Part shown: in pieces, positions 26,146 to 34,506 of the stretch
Position numbering within the stretch: position 1 is the stretch's first letter
How the letters are laid out: each line of letters begins with the position of its first letter
Origin: Sphingomonas canadensis
GTDB lineage: Bacteria; Pseudomonadota; Alphaproteobacteria; Sphingomonadales; Sphingomonadaceae
Direction: 5' to 3'
Assembly: GCF_026013525.1 (NCBI RefSeq)
Contig: NZ_JAPDRA010000001.1
Span: 248,001 to 312,000 of the forward strand
Length of the DNA: 64,000 bases
Program-made: the position numbers and the translations under genes
The notes under the pieces: generated by a model
What the model was told of the DNA's origin: nothing
Database searches by the model: none
The model's input: only the letters and a program-made list of their open reading frames with translations

Positions 26146-26976
26146 TCAGCAGACCGGGAAGTTCGCGCTTTCCGGTACGTCGCCGTCGGCGAACGCCATC
26201 GGCTCGATCAGCCCGTTGCGGATCGTGTCCTTCTCCACGAAGGTTCCCGGCCGCGCGTCCCAGCGCGCATCATCGCCCAGATAGCGTACCGCCAGCGCCC
26301 GCCGCCGCACCACGGGCGAGAGATTGCCCGCCGAGAAGTGGAAGGTCAGCGGATGATGGACCAGCACGTCGCCCGGCTCCGTCTCCCAGCAGACGATCTC
26401 ATAGCGCTTGCGCAGCGCCGCCTCGTCCGGCGCGGGTTCCAGCCCCATCTTGGCGTACAGCGCGCCGAACCCCGAATCGGCCGAAAAGGCGCGCGGGGCA
26501 TAGAGCTTCTTCTCCAGGTGCGATCCGCGCGCATATTGCACCGCGCCCGTTGCGATCGTCACCGGATCGAACGGGATCCACAGCGACAGCACCTGCTCGC
26601 CCCGGACCGGCCAATAGGGCAGGTCCTGGTGCCAGGGCGTATGCTCGCGCGTGCCCGGCTCCTTCACCAATAGCTGATCGTAGAACAGGCGGCTGACCTG
26701 CGATCCCATCATCGCCCGGGCGAGCGCGGGCAGCGGCGATCGCAGCACGAAATCGGCGAAATCGGGATCGCGCATCCACACGAAGAAGTCGCCGACATAG
26801 CGCCCCGACTGTCCCTGCGGCGTATATTCGACCGCGGATTCGGACGGCGCGGCGATGACCCGCTCGATCGCGTCCCGCATCCGATCGATCCACTCCGCGT
26901 CGAGCACGCCGCGCAGCACCGTCGCGCCGTCGCGCAGATAGGCGGCGCGTGCCCGCGCGATATCGTCTTCGGTCAT
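26146..26976 (-). CDS. Phytanoyl-CoA dioxygenase (PhyH) family Fe(II)/2-oxoglutarate oxygenase
   Basis: The 276-residue enzyme is a PhyH-type oxygenase. The metal ligands are His and Asp of HQDLPYW and His of the HHPLTFHFSAGN segment; a later Arg (RRRALAVRYLGDD) would bind 2-oxoglutarate. Family members hydroxylate acyl-CoAs, free amino acids or natural products. It is the third gene of the kbl-SDR-PhyH operon, under the operator at 29052. The ATG at 26976 follows GGGAGAGGG and is preferred over an ATG at 27000 that overlaps the SDR stop. Substrate unknown; an amino acid or acyl group from the imported compound is plausible. Confidence 0.86.
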   Translation of the reverse strand: MTEDDIARARAAYLRDGATVLRGVLDAEWIDRMRDAIERVIAAPSESAVEYTPQGQSGRYVGDFFVWMRDPDFADFVLRSPLPALARAMMGSQVSRLFYDQLLVKEPGTREHTPWHQDLPYWPVRGEQVLSLWIPFDPVTIATGAVQYARGSHLEKKLYAPRAFSADSGFGALYAKMGLEPAPDEAALRKRYEIVCWETEPGDVLVHHPLTFHFSAGNLSPVVRRRALAVRYLGDDARWDARPGTFVEKDTIRNGLIEPMAFADGDVPESANFPVC

Positions 26977-26996
26977 CGGTCCCTCTCCCATTGCTG

Positions 26997-27785
26997 TCAT
27001 TGCGGTGGCGGCGGGGCATGGCGGCGATGCATCACCCCCGCCGCCAGGAAGCCGCCGTCGATGCCCAGGACATGGCCGGTGATGTATCCGGCGGTGTCGC
27101 CGGCCAGGAACAGCGCGGCCTCGGCCACCTCCTCGGGCGTGCCGTAGCGGTCCATCGGAATGCCCGCGCGATAGACGGTGCGCGTCTCCGCCGAGTGCAT
27201 CCGCGCGACCAGCTCGGTCTCGATCGCGCCGGGGGCCAGGCAGTTGGCGGTGATGCCCAGCGGCGCCAGCTCCACCGCCATCACCCGCGTCAGCCCGATC
27301 ACCCCGGCCTTCGCCGCGCCATAGGCCGCACGGCCGGTGCCACCCCGGATTCCGGCGGTGGAGGCGATGGTCACGATCCGGCCATGGCCCTGTCCGCGCA
27401 TCGCCAGCGCCGCCGCCTGGCAGCAGTGGAAGGTGCCGGTCAGGTCAACGTCGATCACGCGGCGCCATTCCTCCGCGCCGGTTTCCAGGAAGCCGCGCTC
27501 GATGCCGATCCCGGCGCTGTGCAGCAGGATATCGATCCGGCCGAACGCGGCCACCGCGCCATCCACCATCGCCCCCACTGCCACGGGATCGGTGACGTCC
27601 GCCGTCACGGCGATGGCGCGGCCGCCCTCCGCCTCGATCGCCTGGGCCACGGCCGCGGCCGCATCGCCGTTCGCATCCGCCAGGCACAGCAGCGCCCCGG
27701 CGCGCGCGAAGCGCAGCGCGCTCGCCCGGCCGATGCCGCTCCCCGCGCCGGTGATCAGCGCCGCCCTTCCCGCCAGCGCGGTCAC
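26997..27785 (-). CDS. Short-chain dehydrogenase/reductase
   Basis: The 262-residue NAD(P)-dependent enzyme has the SDR signatures ITGAGSGIGRASA (nucleotide loop), LLHSAGIG, IASTAGI (Ser), and YGAAK (Tyr-Lys). The DAN turn after strand 2 suggests NAD preference. It starts at a GTG that overlaps the kbl stop (GTGA), so it is coupled to kbl. Kbl is usually partnered by a threonine dehydrogenase; here the SDR holds that place, so it may oxidise threonine or another beta-hydroxy amino acid to the 2-amino-3-oxo acid. That is inferred from context. Confidence 0.9.
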   Translation of the reverse strand: MTALAGRAALITGAGSGIGRASALRFARAGALLCLADANGDAAAAVAQAIEAEGGRAIAVTADVTDPVAVGAMVDGAVAAFGRIDILLHSAGIGIERGFLETGAEEWRRVIDVDLTGTFHCCQAAALAMRGQGHGRIVTIASTAGIRGGTGRAAYGAAKAGVIGLTRVMAVELAPLGITANCLAPGAIETELVARMHSAETRTVYRAGIPMDRYGTPEEVAEAALFLAGDTAGYITGHVLGIDGGFLAAGVMHRRHAPPPPQ

Positions 27786-28984
27786 GCGATCAGATCCAGC
27801 GCGCGCCCGGCATCGGCGAACGCCGCGATCGCGGTGTCGAGGTCCGCGTCGGAGAGCGCGCTGGACATCTGGGTGCGGATGCGCGCCTGCCCCGGCGGGA
27901 CCACGGGCGCGGAGAAGGCTACGGCATAGACGCCCGCGCGCAGCAGCCGATCGGCCAGCCCCGCCGCGATCCGCGCGTCTCCGGTCATTACCGGCACGAT
28001 CGGATGCCCCGCCCCCGCCAGCGTGAAGCCCAGCGCCGCCATCTCGCCGCGGAAGCGCGCCGAAAGCGCCGCCAGCCGTGCGCGCCGCCCCGGCTCGGCG
28101 GCAAGGATGTCGAGCGCAACCAGCGCCGATGCCGCCAGCGCGGGGGGCAGCGCGTTCGAAAAGAGATAGGGCCTGGCCTTTTGCCGCAGCCATTCGACCA
28201 CCGGGCGCGATGCCGCCACATAGCCCCCGGCCGCGCCGCCCAGCGCCTTGCCCAGCGTGCCCGTGACAATGTCCACCCGCACGCCGCCATGATGCGCGGC
28301 CGTGCCGCTGCCGTCCGGCCCAAGCACGCCGGCACTGTGCGAATCGTCCACCGCCAGCATCGCGCCATAGCGGTCGCACAGCGCCCGGATCGCGGGCAGA
28401 TCGGCGATCACCCCGTCCATCGAGAACACGCCGTCGGTCACCACCAGCCGCCGCCGCGCGCCCGAGGCGAGCTTGAGTTGCGTCTCCAGCCCGTCGAGGT
28501 CGCCGTTCGGATAGCGGTGGCGCGATGCCTTGCACAGACGGATGCCGTCGATGATGCTGGCATGGTTCAGCGCATCGCTGATCACCGCGTCACGCTCGTC
28601 GAGCAGCGCCTCGAACAGCCCGGCATTGGCGTCGAAGCAGGAAGGGAAGAGGATCGCGTCCTCCTGCCCCAGCAGCGCCGCCAGCCGCGCCTCCAGGCTG
28701 CGGTGAAGCGCATGGGTGCCGCAGATGAAGCGGACCGAGGCCATGCCCAGGCCATGTTCCAGCAGCGCCGCACGCGCCGCCTCGATCAGCCGCGCGTCAT
28801 CGGCCAGTCCCAGATAATTGTTGGCGCACAGGTTGATGAGCCGCCGCTCGCCGCCGCCCGTATCGTCCTGCACGCTGACCACACCGCCCTGGGGCGAGAC
28901 CAGCGGATGCTCCGCCTTGAACAGCCCCGCGTCGCGCAGGCCCGTGAGCGCAGCGGCAAGTTCCTGGTCGATCGGCGTGGCCAT
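27782..28984 (-). CDS. kbl: 2-amino-3-ketobutyrate CoA ligase (glycine C-acetyltransferase)
   Basis: This 400-residue PLP enzyme of the alpha-oxoamine synthase family cleaves 2-amino-3-ketobutyrate with CoA into glycine and acetyl-CoA. It follows E. coli Kbl closely: LINLCANNYLGLA, GMASVRFICGTH, ISDALNHASIIDGIRLCK, TDGVFSMDGVIADL, DDSHSAGVLG, the PLP lysine in GTLGKALGG, and RPYLFSNALPP. The ATG at 28984 was preferred to an upstream extension. It leads the operon kbl-SDR-PhyH. The start is 67 bases from the operator at 29052, which it shares with the divergent serine hydrolase gene. Confidence 0.93.
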   Translation of the reverse strand: MATPIDQELAAALTGLRDAGLFKAEHPLVSPQGGVVSVQDDTGGGERRLINLCANNYLGLADDARLIEAARAALLEHGLGMASVRFICGTHALHRSLEARLAALLGQEDAILFPSCFDANAGLFEALLDERDAVISDALNHASIIDGIRLCKASRHRYPNGDLDGLETQLKLASGARRRLVVTDGVFSMDGVIADLPAIRALCDRYGAMLAVDDSHSAGVLGPDGSGTAAHHGGVRVDIVTGTLGKALGGAAGGYVAASRPVVEWLRQKARPYLFSNALPPALAASALVALDILAAEPGRRARLAALSARFRGEMAALGFTLAGAGHPIVPVMTGDARIAAGLADRLLRAGVYAVAFSAPVVPPGQARIRTQMSSALSDADLDTAIAAFADAGRALDLIA

Positions 28985-29051
28985 GGCGGGGTCCCCAAGC
29001 TGTCGTCGGACGCGCTTTGCCGCACATTGCATGCGCCCCACAAGCAATTTA

Positions 29052-29065
29052 TGACGTTGACGTCA
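29052..29065. promoter_or_regulatory. Regulon operator, site A (kbl operon / serine hydrolase)
   Basis: TGACGTTGACGTCA fits TGAYRYTGRYRTCA, the 14-bp palindrome shared by five promoters of this region. It is followed by GTTTTATG, as at site E. Both the leftward kbl operon and the rightward hydrolase gene start close by. Confidence 0.8.
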
Positions 29066-29118
29066 GTTTTATGAAAGCCGCGGCGATTCGCGGCTGTGAG
29101 GTGCCTGGAGTGATGCCG

Positions 29119-30546
29119 ATGCCGCGATCCCGTTCCCGTCTGGCCCCAGCCTATCTGGCCAATGCGCTGGCGCTCGCCGCCGTCTCGGCCGCAGCCTGCG
29201 CGCCGCTGCCCGTCCCCGGATCGGCCGCCCGGGCGCAGACGCCGGAGGCCCGCGCCGACGCCGCGATCAAGACGGCAATGGCGGAGGGGCCGTTCCCGGG
29301 CATCTCGGTCGCGGTCGCGCGCGGCGGGAAGATCATCTATCAGCGCGGCTTCGGCGTGGCCGATCGCGACGGCGGCACCGCGGTGACGCCTGAGACGCGC
29401 TTCCCGATCGGATCGATCACCAAGCCCGTCACCTGCCTGGCGGTGCTCCAGCTCGTGGGCAAGGGCCGCGTCGCGCTCGACGCACCCGCCGGCCGCTATC
29501 TGCCCGACCTGCCCGAGCCGAGCCGCGGCGTAACCGTGCGCCAGCTCCTCGAACATACGGCTGGTGTACCCAACTATCTGGAGAACCCGGATTTTCCCTA
29601 TGGAAAGCCCGTAGGATTCACCCGCAAGGACATGCTCGGCTTCTTCGCGGACAAGCCGCTGATGTTCCCCGCGGGCACGCGCTTCAACTATTCGAATTCC
29701 GACACCTATCTGCTCGGCTTGATCGCCGAGGCGGCGTCGGGCGACAGCTATGACGGATATGTCGCCGCCAATATCTTCAAGCCGTTCGGGATGACTCATT
29801 CGGATTTCGGCGCCAGCTCCGTGCGCGCGTCGGGCTATCTGAGCCGCGGCGGCGCCTATCGCGCGGCCCCCGCCTATGACTGGCTGGTCCCCTTCTCGGC
29901 CGGCGCGATCGTATCCACCTCGGGCGATCTGGTACGCTTCTCGCAGGGGCTGTTCGGCGGCAAGACGCCCGCCAAGGTCCGCAACATGGCGCTTTCCGGC
30001 GACAAACTGGAGGACGGCAGCGCCAACGCCTATCTCCAGGGCTGCCTGATCGCGGGCGACCTGGACGGGAAGCGCAAATATTCGCACCCGGGATCGATCT
30101 ACGGCTTTTCCAGCCACCTCGCCTATTATCCCGACGACCGGCTGACGGTGGTGGTGCTGACCAACAGCCAGGGCGAGCGCTATCCGCCGCTCACGCTGGA
30201 ACATCGCATCGCGCGCATCTTCCTGGGCCTTCCCGAGCCGGACCTGACCGCCACGCCGTTCGATGCGGCCGAAGCGGCGTGGATCGCGGGCGATTACAGG
30301 ATCACCAACCGCCGCCTGGGCTTCGAGGCGCTGGGCTTCGTCGTCCGCGACGGCGCGCTCCAGCTCAGCTACGGCGGCGCCGCGAGCGGGGCGCCGCTGG
30401 TGCCGCTCACCGCGCTGGGCGGTGGCCGCTATGTCTCCACGCTCGATTCCGAGCAGATCTTCGCCTTCACCCGCGCCGCCGACGGCAGCGTGACGCTGAC
30501 GATGCGCTATTACGACGCCGATTTCCCGATGCGGAAGGCCGGCTGA
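29119..30546 (+). CDS. Exported serine hydrolase, class C beta-lactamase/DD-peptidase fold
   Basis: The 475-residue enzyme is an S12-type hydrolase. It has an export signal (hydrophobic stretch with SAAACAP, then ARAQ). The SxxK motif is SITK, YxN is YSNS and the third motif is HPGS. The C-terminal 110 residues form the extra beta-domain often seen in such esterases/peptidases. Relatives include D-aminopeptidases, DD-peptidases and esterases. Starts at 29071 and 29113 are also possible; 29119 has GGAG eight bases upstream. The gene is controlled from site A and is convergent with TonB receptor 1. A role in cutting an amide, peptide or ester bond of an imported compound is inferred. Confidence 0.86.
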   Translation: MPRSRSRLAPAYLANALALAAVSAAACAPLPVPGSAARAQTPEARADAAIKTAMAEGPFPGISVAVARGGKIIYQRGFGVADRDGGTAVTPETRFPIGSITKPVTCLAVLQLVGKGRVALDAPAGRYLPDLPEPSRGVTVRQLLEHTAGVPNYLENPDFPYGKPVGFTRKDMLGFFADKPLMFPAGTRFNYSNSDTYLLGLIAEAASGDSYDGYVAANIFKPFGMTHSDFGASSVRASGYLSRGGAYRAAPAYDWLVPFSAGAIVSTSGDLVRFSQGLFGGKTPAKVRNMALSGDKLEDGSANAYLQGCLIAGDLDGKRKYSHPGSIYGFSSHLAYYPDDRLTVVVLTNSQGERYPPLTLEHRIARIFLGLPEPDLTATPFDAAEAAWIAGDYRITNRRLGFEALGFVVRDGALQLSYGGAASGAPLVPLTALGGGRYVSTLDSEQIFAFTRAADGSVTLTMRYYDADFPMRKAG

Positions 30547-30555
30547 CACAAGAAA

Positions 30556-30590
30556 GGGGGCGGGAAGGCAACCCTTCCCGCCCCCGATTT
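30556..30590. terminator. Terminator between the convergent serine hydrolase and TonB receptor genes
   Basis: A perfect 13-bp stem (GGGGGCGGGAAGG and its complement) with a CAAC loop is followed by GATTT; a second weaker stem lies just beyond. It can serve both convergent genes. Confidence 0.85.
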
Positions 30591-30648
30591 CTCCGGTTCC
30601 GGCGAAGCCGGGGCGGCCGCTGTACCGCCCCAGCTCCGGGAACCCCGA

Positions 30649-32808
30649 CTAGAAGTCGAAGCTGACCTCCACGCCATAGGTGCGCGGCGCGCCCAGCGTC
30701 TGGATCACCTGGCCGGGGACGATCGCGCCGTCGGAACGGTTGATCACATATTCCCGGTCGCCGATGTTGCGCGCCCAGCCATAGATGCCCCAGCCCGCCT
30801 TCTCGTCCCGGATGCCCAGCCGCGCGTTGAACAGCGCGACGCTGCCCTGCGAATAGCTGTTGTCCGGTTCGAAGAACACGCGGCTGCGCACCGACATCTC
30901 GCCGCGCGCGAACAGTTCCAGCGAGCCGCTCACCGGCGCGACATATTGCGCGGCGAAGCTGCCGCTGTGGCGCGGGGCGAGCGCCAGCACGTTGCCGGTA
31001 TAATCGGCACCGCCGCTGGTGGCGTTGCGGAAATCGATGAAGTCCGCGTCCAGATAGGTGTAGGTCGCGGTCAGCTCCAGCCCCGGCGCCGGGACCAGCG
31101 CCAGCTCCGCCTCCAGGCCCCGGCTGCGCGCGCTTGCGGCGTTCGAGGTGGTGAAGCGCGGCACGCCCGCGACGGTGATGAGCTGGTTCACCTGCAGGTT
31201 GGAGTAATCCATCCGGAACACGTCGACCGAGATGCGGCCATTGCCGTCCAGGAAGCCGGCCTTCACGCCGATCTCATAGCTGTCGACATGCTCTGGGGCG
31301 TAACGCGCGTCGTTGGTCGGCGAGACCGAGAAGACGTTGAACCCGCCCGACTTGAAGCCGCGCGAATAGCTCGCATAGATCAGCACGTCCTTGCCCGGCT
31401 TGTAGTTCAGGCTGGCGGACGGCGAGAAATCGTCCTCCGACCGCTTGAGCGTGCGCTGCGGATAGGTGCCGAGCAGGATGCCGAGCGGATCGCCGGTCTG
31501 GCTGTGGACCAGCTTCTTCTTCTCATAGGTATAGCGCAGCCCCGCGGTCAGGCTGAGCTGATCGGTGAAGGCATAGTCGCCGTGGAAGAAGGCGGCATAG
31601 CTGTCGGTGGTCACGTCGCCGGTGATCACGCCGTTGACGGGCGCCGGATAGATGCCGAGCGCCGGGCCGACCGTGGACGTCGAAGCGGTGTCGAGCGTCT
31701 GGCGGAAATAATAGACACCGGCCATGTAGGTCAGCCCGCCCGCGGTGCCGCCGTAGCGGATCTCCTGCGAAAACTGCTGCTGGTCCTCGTCAATGCCCGA
31801 GGAGAGCATGTCTAGCGCGACATAGTCGTTGTCGGCGAAGTTGTGCCAGGTGAAGCCGCGCAGCGCGCTGATCGCGGTCAGCGTTCCGCCGCCCAGCTTC
31901 CACCTGATCTCGGCCGACATGCCCCACACGTCGCGGTCCTGCACGGGATCGACGTCCTGCGTCACGGTGCGGTCGGTCGGGCTGGCATCGGCCAGCGGCG
32001 ATCCGGTGAAGGCGCCGTTCGACAGCACGTCGCTGCTGCCCGAATTGGTCCGGTCGCGGCTCACGTCGCCGCGCAGGATGATGTCCAGATCGGCATTGGG
32101 CTGAAAGCGCAGCGTGCCGCGCAGCGCCAGCGAATCCAGGTCGTCCTGCCGCACGCCGGTCGCCAGGTTGGTGACATAGCCGTCGCGCTTGTCCACCGAT
32201 CCGGCGATCCCGGCCGAGACGCCCTCGGCCAGCGGCCCGCTGATCATCGCGCGCAGGCGCCAGGCGTCATAGTTGCCGTACCCGGCCTCGATCCGCCCGC
32301 GCAGCTCCTCGTCGGGCAGGCGCGTCACATAGTTGATCGCCCCCGCGATCGTGTTCTTGCCGTACAGCGCGCCCTGCGGCCCGCGCAGCACCTCGATCCG
32401 CTCCAGGTCGAACAGGCTGGCGTTGCCCGGCGTCGCGCGGCCCAGGTACACGCCGTCGACATACAGGCCGACGCTCTGGTCCAGCCCCGGGTTGTTGAGA
32501 TCGGCCGAAAGCCCGCGGATCGCGATCGATTGGGTGCGCAGCGCGCGCTCCTCCACGAACACGCCGGGGATATAGCCGCCCAGGTCCTCGATCCGCGATA
32601 CGTCGCGGTCGGCCAGGTTCTCGGCGGTGAAGGCGGTCACGGAAATCGGCGTGTCGAGCAGCCGGGTCTCGCGGCGTTCCGCGGTGACCACGATTTCGCC
32701 CGGCGCGACGTCGCCGTCCTCCTGCTGCGCATGGGCCGGCGCCGCCGCGCAAAGCGCGATCCCCGCATATAGCGCCGATCTGGTTCGATTGCCCTTTCTG
32801 ATCGTCAT
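30649..32808 (-). CDS. TonB-dependent outer-membrane receptor 1
   Basis: This 719-residue receptor has a signal peptide (cleaved at AHAQ), a TonB box-like EIVVTAERR, a plug domain (LDTPISVTAFTAENL, LERIEVLRGPQGALYGKNTIAGAINYVT) and a 22-strand barrel ending in the terminal Phe (GVEVSFDF). It resembles the sphingomonad FecA/CirA-like receptors that are often linked to organic substrates, not iron. Site B (32840) is 31 bases upstream of the start, with a GGGAGC ribosome binding site. It is convergent with the serine hydrolase gene. The import substrate is unknown. Confidence 0.94.
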   Translation of the reverse strand: MTIRKGNRTRSALYAGIALCAAAPAHAQQEDGDVAPGEIVVTAERRETRLLDTPISVTAFTAENLADRDVSRIEDLGGYIPGVFVEERALRTQSIAIRGLSADLNNPGLDQSVGLYVDGVYLGRATPGNASLFDLERIEVLRGPQGALYGKNTIAGAINYVTRLPDEELRGRIEAGYGNYDAWRLRAMISGPLAEGVSAGIAGSVDKRDGYVTNLATGVRQDDLDSLALRGTLRFQPNADLDIILRGDVSRDRTNSGSSDVLSNGAFTGSPLADASPTDRTVTQDVDPVQDRDVWGMSAEIRWKLGGGTLTAISALRGFTWHNFADNDYVALDMLSSGIDEDQQQFSQEIRYGGTAGGLTYMAGVYYFRQTLDTASTSTVGPALGIYPAPVNGVITGDVTTDSYAAFFHGDYAFTDQLSLTAGLRYTYEKKKLVHSQTGDPLGILLGTYPQRTLKRSEDDFSPSASLNYKPGKDVLIYASYSRGFKSGGFNVFSVSPTNDARYAPEHVDSYEIGVKAGFLDGNGRISVDVFRMDYSNLQVNQLITVAGVPRFTTSNAASARSRGLEAELALVPAPGLELTATYTYLDADFIDFRNATSGGADYTGNVLALAPRHSGSFAAQYVAPVSGSLELFARGEMSVRSRVFFEPDNSYSQGSVALFNARLGIRDEKAGWGIYGWARNIGDREYVINRSDGAIVPGQVIQTLGAPRTYGVEVSFDF

Positions 32809-32839
32809 TATCTTAGCTCCCTGATTGCGAATCTGTTTA

Positions 32840-32853
32840 TGACATCAGTATCA
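32840..32853. promoter_or_regulatory. Regulon operator, site B (TonB receptor 1)
   Basis: On the minus strand this reads TGATACTGATGTCA and fits TGAYRYTGRYRTCA. A TCGACT box upstream and TAAACA downstream place it in the -35/-10 spacer of the receptor promoter. Confidence 0.8.
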
Positions 32854-32958
32854 GAAAAGTCGAATCTCTTTGTAACAATGGAGACCGCTCCGGGCAGCTT
32901 TTCCGTAGCGTGACGGGACGGGCGCCGCGATCGGGCGGCGCCGCCTCCCGCCCATCTC

Positions 32959-34506
32959 TCAGGCGCCGGCCGGGGGAAGCGGCGGGAGCGCACGCGCCGC
33001 TTCGCGCAGCGCCACCTTGTCCACCTTACCGATGGGCAGCAGCGGCAGCGCGTCACGCAGTTCGATCCGCTTGGGAAGCTTGTAGTTGGCCAGGTGCGCG
33101 CGGCAGTGTTCGAGCAGCGCCGCCGCCGTCAGCCCCGGCTCCGCGACGACGAAGGCGACGCCCACTTCGTCCCACAGCGGATCGGGCACGCCCACCACCG
33201 CGCTGGCATGGACGAGCGGGTGACCGTCGATCACCGCCTCCACCTCCAGCGGATAGACGTTGTAGCCGCCCGATTTGTACATCTCCTTGATCCGCCCCGC
33301 GATCGCGTAGCGGCCGTCCGCCAGCCGGCGGCCGATGTCGCCGGTGCGCAGCCATCCGTCGGCGGTGAAGGCCTGCGCCGTCTCCTCGGGCCGGTTCCAA
33401 TAGCCGAGCATCGCCAGCGGCGAGCGGAGCTGGATCTCGCCCGCGTCGCCTTCCTGCCCGTCGGGCGCCATCAGCCGCACCTCGGCATGCGCGAAGGGAC
33501 GCCCCACCGATCGCGCCAGCACTTCGGGATCGGCGCACGGCGGCTCGGCCAGGATCGCGCTGGTCGCCTCGGTCATCCCATAGTTGGTGGCGAGCCGCGG
33601 GTGGATCGCGTGCAGCCGCCGGATCAGCGGCTCCGCCATCGGCGCGCCTTCCCACACGATGAGCTGCACCGCCGAAAGATCGAAACCGGCGAAATCGGGC
33701 AGGTCGAGCTGCATCTGGAACACGCTGGGCACGCTGGCCCACAGCGTACAGCGCTCGCGCGCCATCAGTGCCAGCGATTCGCGCGGATCGAACTTCTCCA
33801 TCAACACCACCGTGCCGCCGCCCGCCAGCGCCGGGCAGGTGATGTCCACCACGCTGCCGATGTGGTTGATCGGGAAATAGTTGAGCACGCGCATCGGATC
33901 GAGCGGCCACAGCCGGTTCTGCGCCTCCGCGAAGGCGGCGATGCCGGCATGGTGGAGCACCGCGCCCTTCGGCCGTCCAGTCGATCCGGAGGTGTAGACG
34001 ATCATGCACGGCTCGCGGCCCACCGGCGGGCGGCTCTCCAGCGGCGCGATCTGCGTGGCTTCACCCGCGGCCAGGAACGCGGGCTGGGTATCGGCGGTGA
34101 CGATCGTCATCGCCGGATGGTCCTGCGCGATCGCCGTCAGCTCGGCCGCATAGCCGCGCCCGTCGATCTCGGTACGCGCGAACATCAGCCGCGGCGTGCA
34201 GTCGCCGAGGACGTAGCGCAGCTCCTCCAGCTTGTAGCGCGGGTTGAGCCCGACCCAGATCGCGCCGACCGCGCTCGCCGCCAGCAGCGTGACGACGAAC
34301 TCGGGGGAAGGCGGCGCCAGGCAGGCGATCCGGTCGCCCGGCCGCACCCCAGCGGCGATCATCGCCCGCGCATGCCGCGCGACGTCATCGGCAAGCCCGG
34401 CATAGCTGATCCGCCGTTCGCCATGCACCAGCGCCGCACGCCCGGGATCGCGCGCCGCCCAGCGGGCGACGGTGGTGGCCAGCGGCTCGGCGGTAAAGCC
34501 GCTCAT
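32959..34506 (-). CDS. Acyl-CoA synthetase (AMP-forming)
   Basis: The 515-residue adenylate-forming enzyme activates a carboxylic acid as its CoA thioester. Motifs are MIVYTSGSTGRPKGAVL (P-loop), NYGMTEATSAI, LRTGDIGRRLADGRYAIAGRIKEMYKSGGYNVYPLEVE and the C-terminal catalytic Lys in LPIGKVDKV. It resembles crotonobetaine/carnitine-CoA and long-chain ligases; acid length is not readable. The ATG overlaps the MFS stop as ATGA. It is the third gene of the MaoC-MFS-ligase operon, which starts next to site C, and probably activates the acid released from the imported compound. Confidence 0.93.
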   Translation of the reverse strand: MSGFTAEPLATTVARWAARDPGRAALVHGERRISYAGLADDVARHARAMIAAGVRPGDRIACLAPPSPEFVVTLLAASAVGAIWVGLNPRYKLEELRYVLGDCTPRLMFARTEIDGRGYAAELTAIAQDHPAMTIVTADTQPAFLAAGEATQIAPLESRPPVGREPCMIVYTSGSTGRPKGAVLHHAGIAAFAEAQNRLWPLDPMRVLNYFPINHIGSVVDITCPALAGGGTVVLMEKFDPRESLALMARERCTLWASVPSVFQMQLDLPDFAGFDLSAVQLIVWEGAPMAEPLIRRLHAIHPRLATNYGMTEATSAILAEPPCADPEVLARSVGRPFAHAEVRLMAPDGQEGDAGEIQLRSPLAMLGYWNRPEETAQAFTADGWLRTGDIGRRLADGRYAIAGRIKEMYKSGGYNVYPLEVEAVIDGHPLVHASAVVGVPDPLWDEVGVAFVVAEPGLTAAALLEHCRAHLANYKLPKRIELRDALPLLPIGKVDKVALREAARALPPLPPAGA

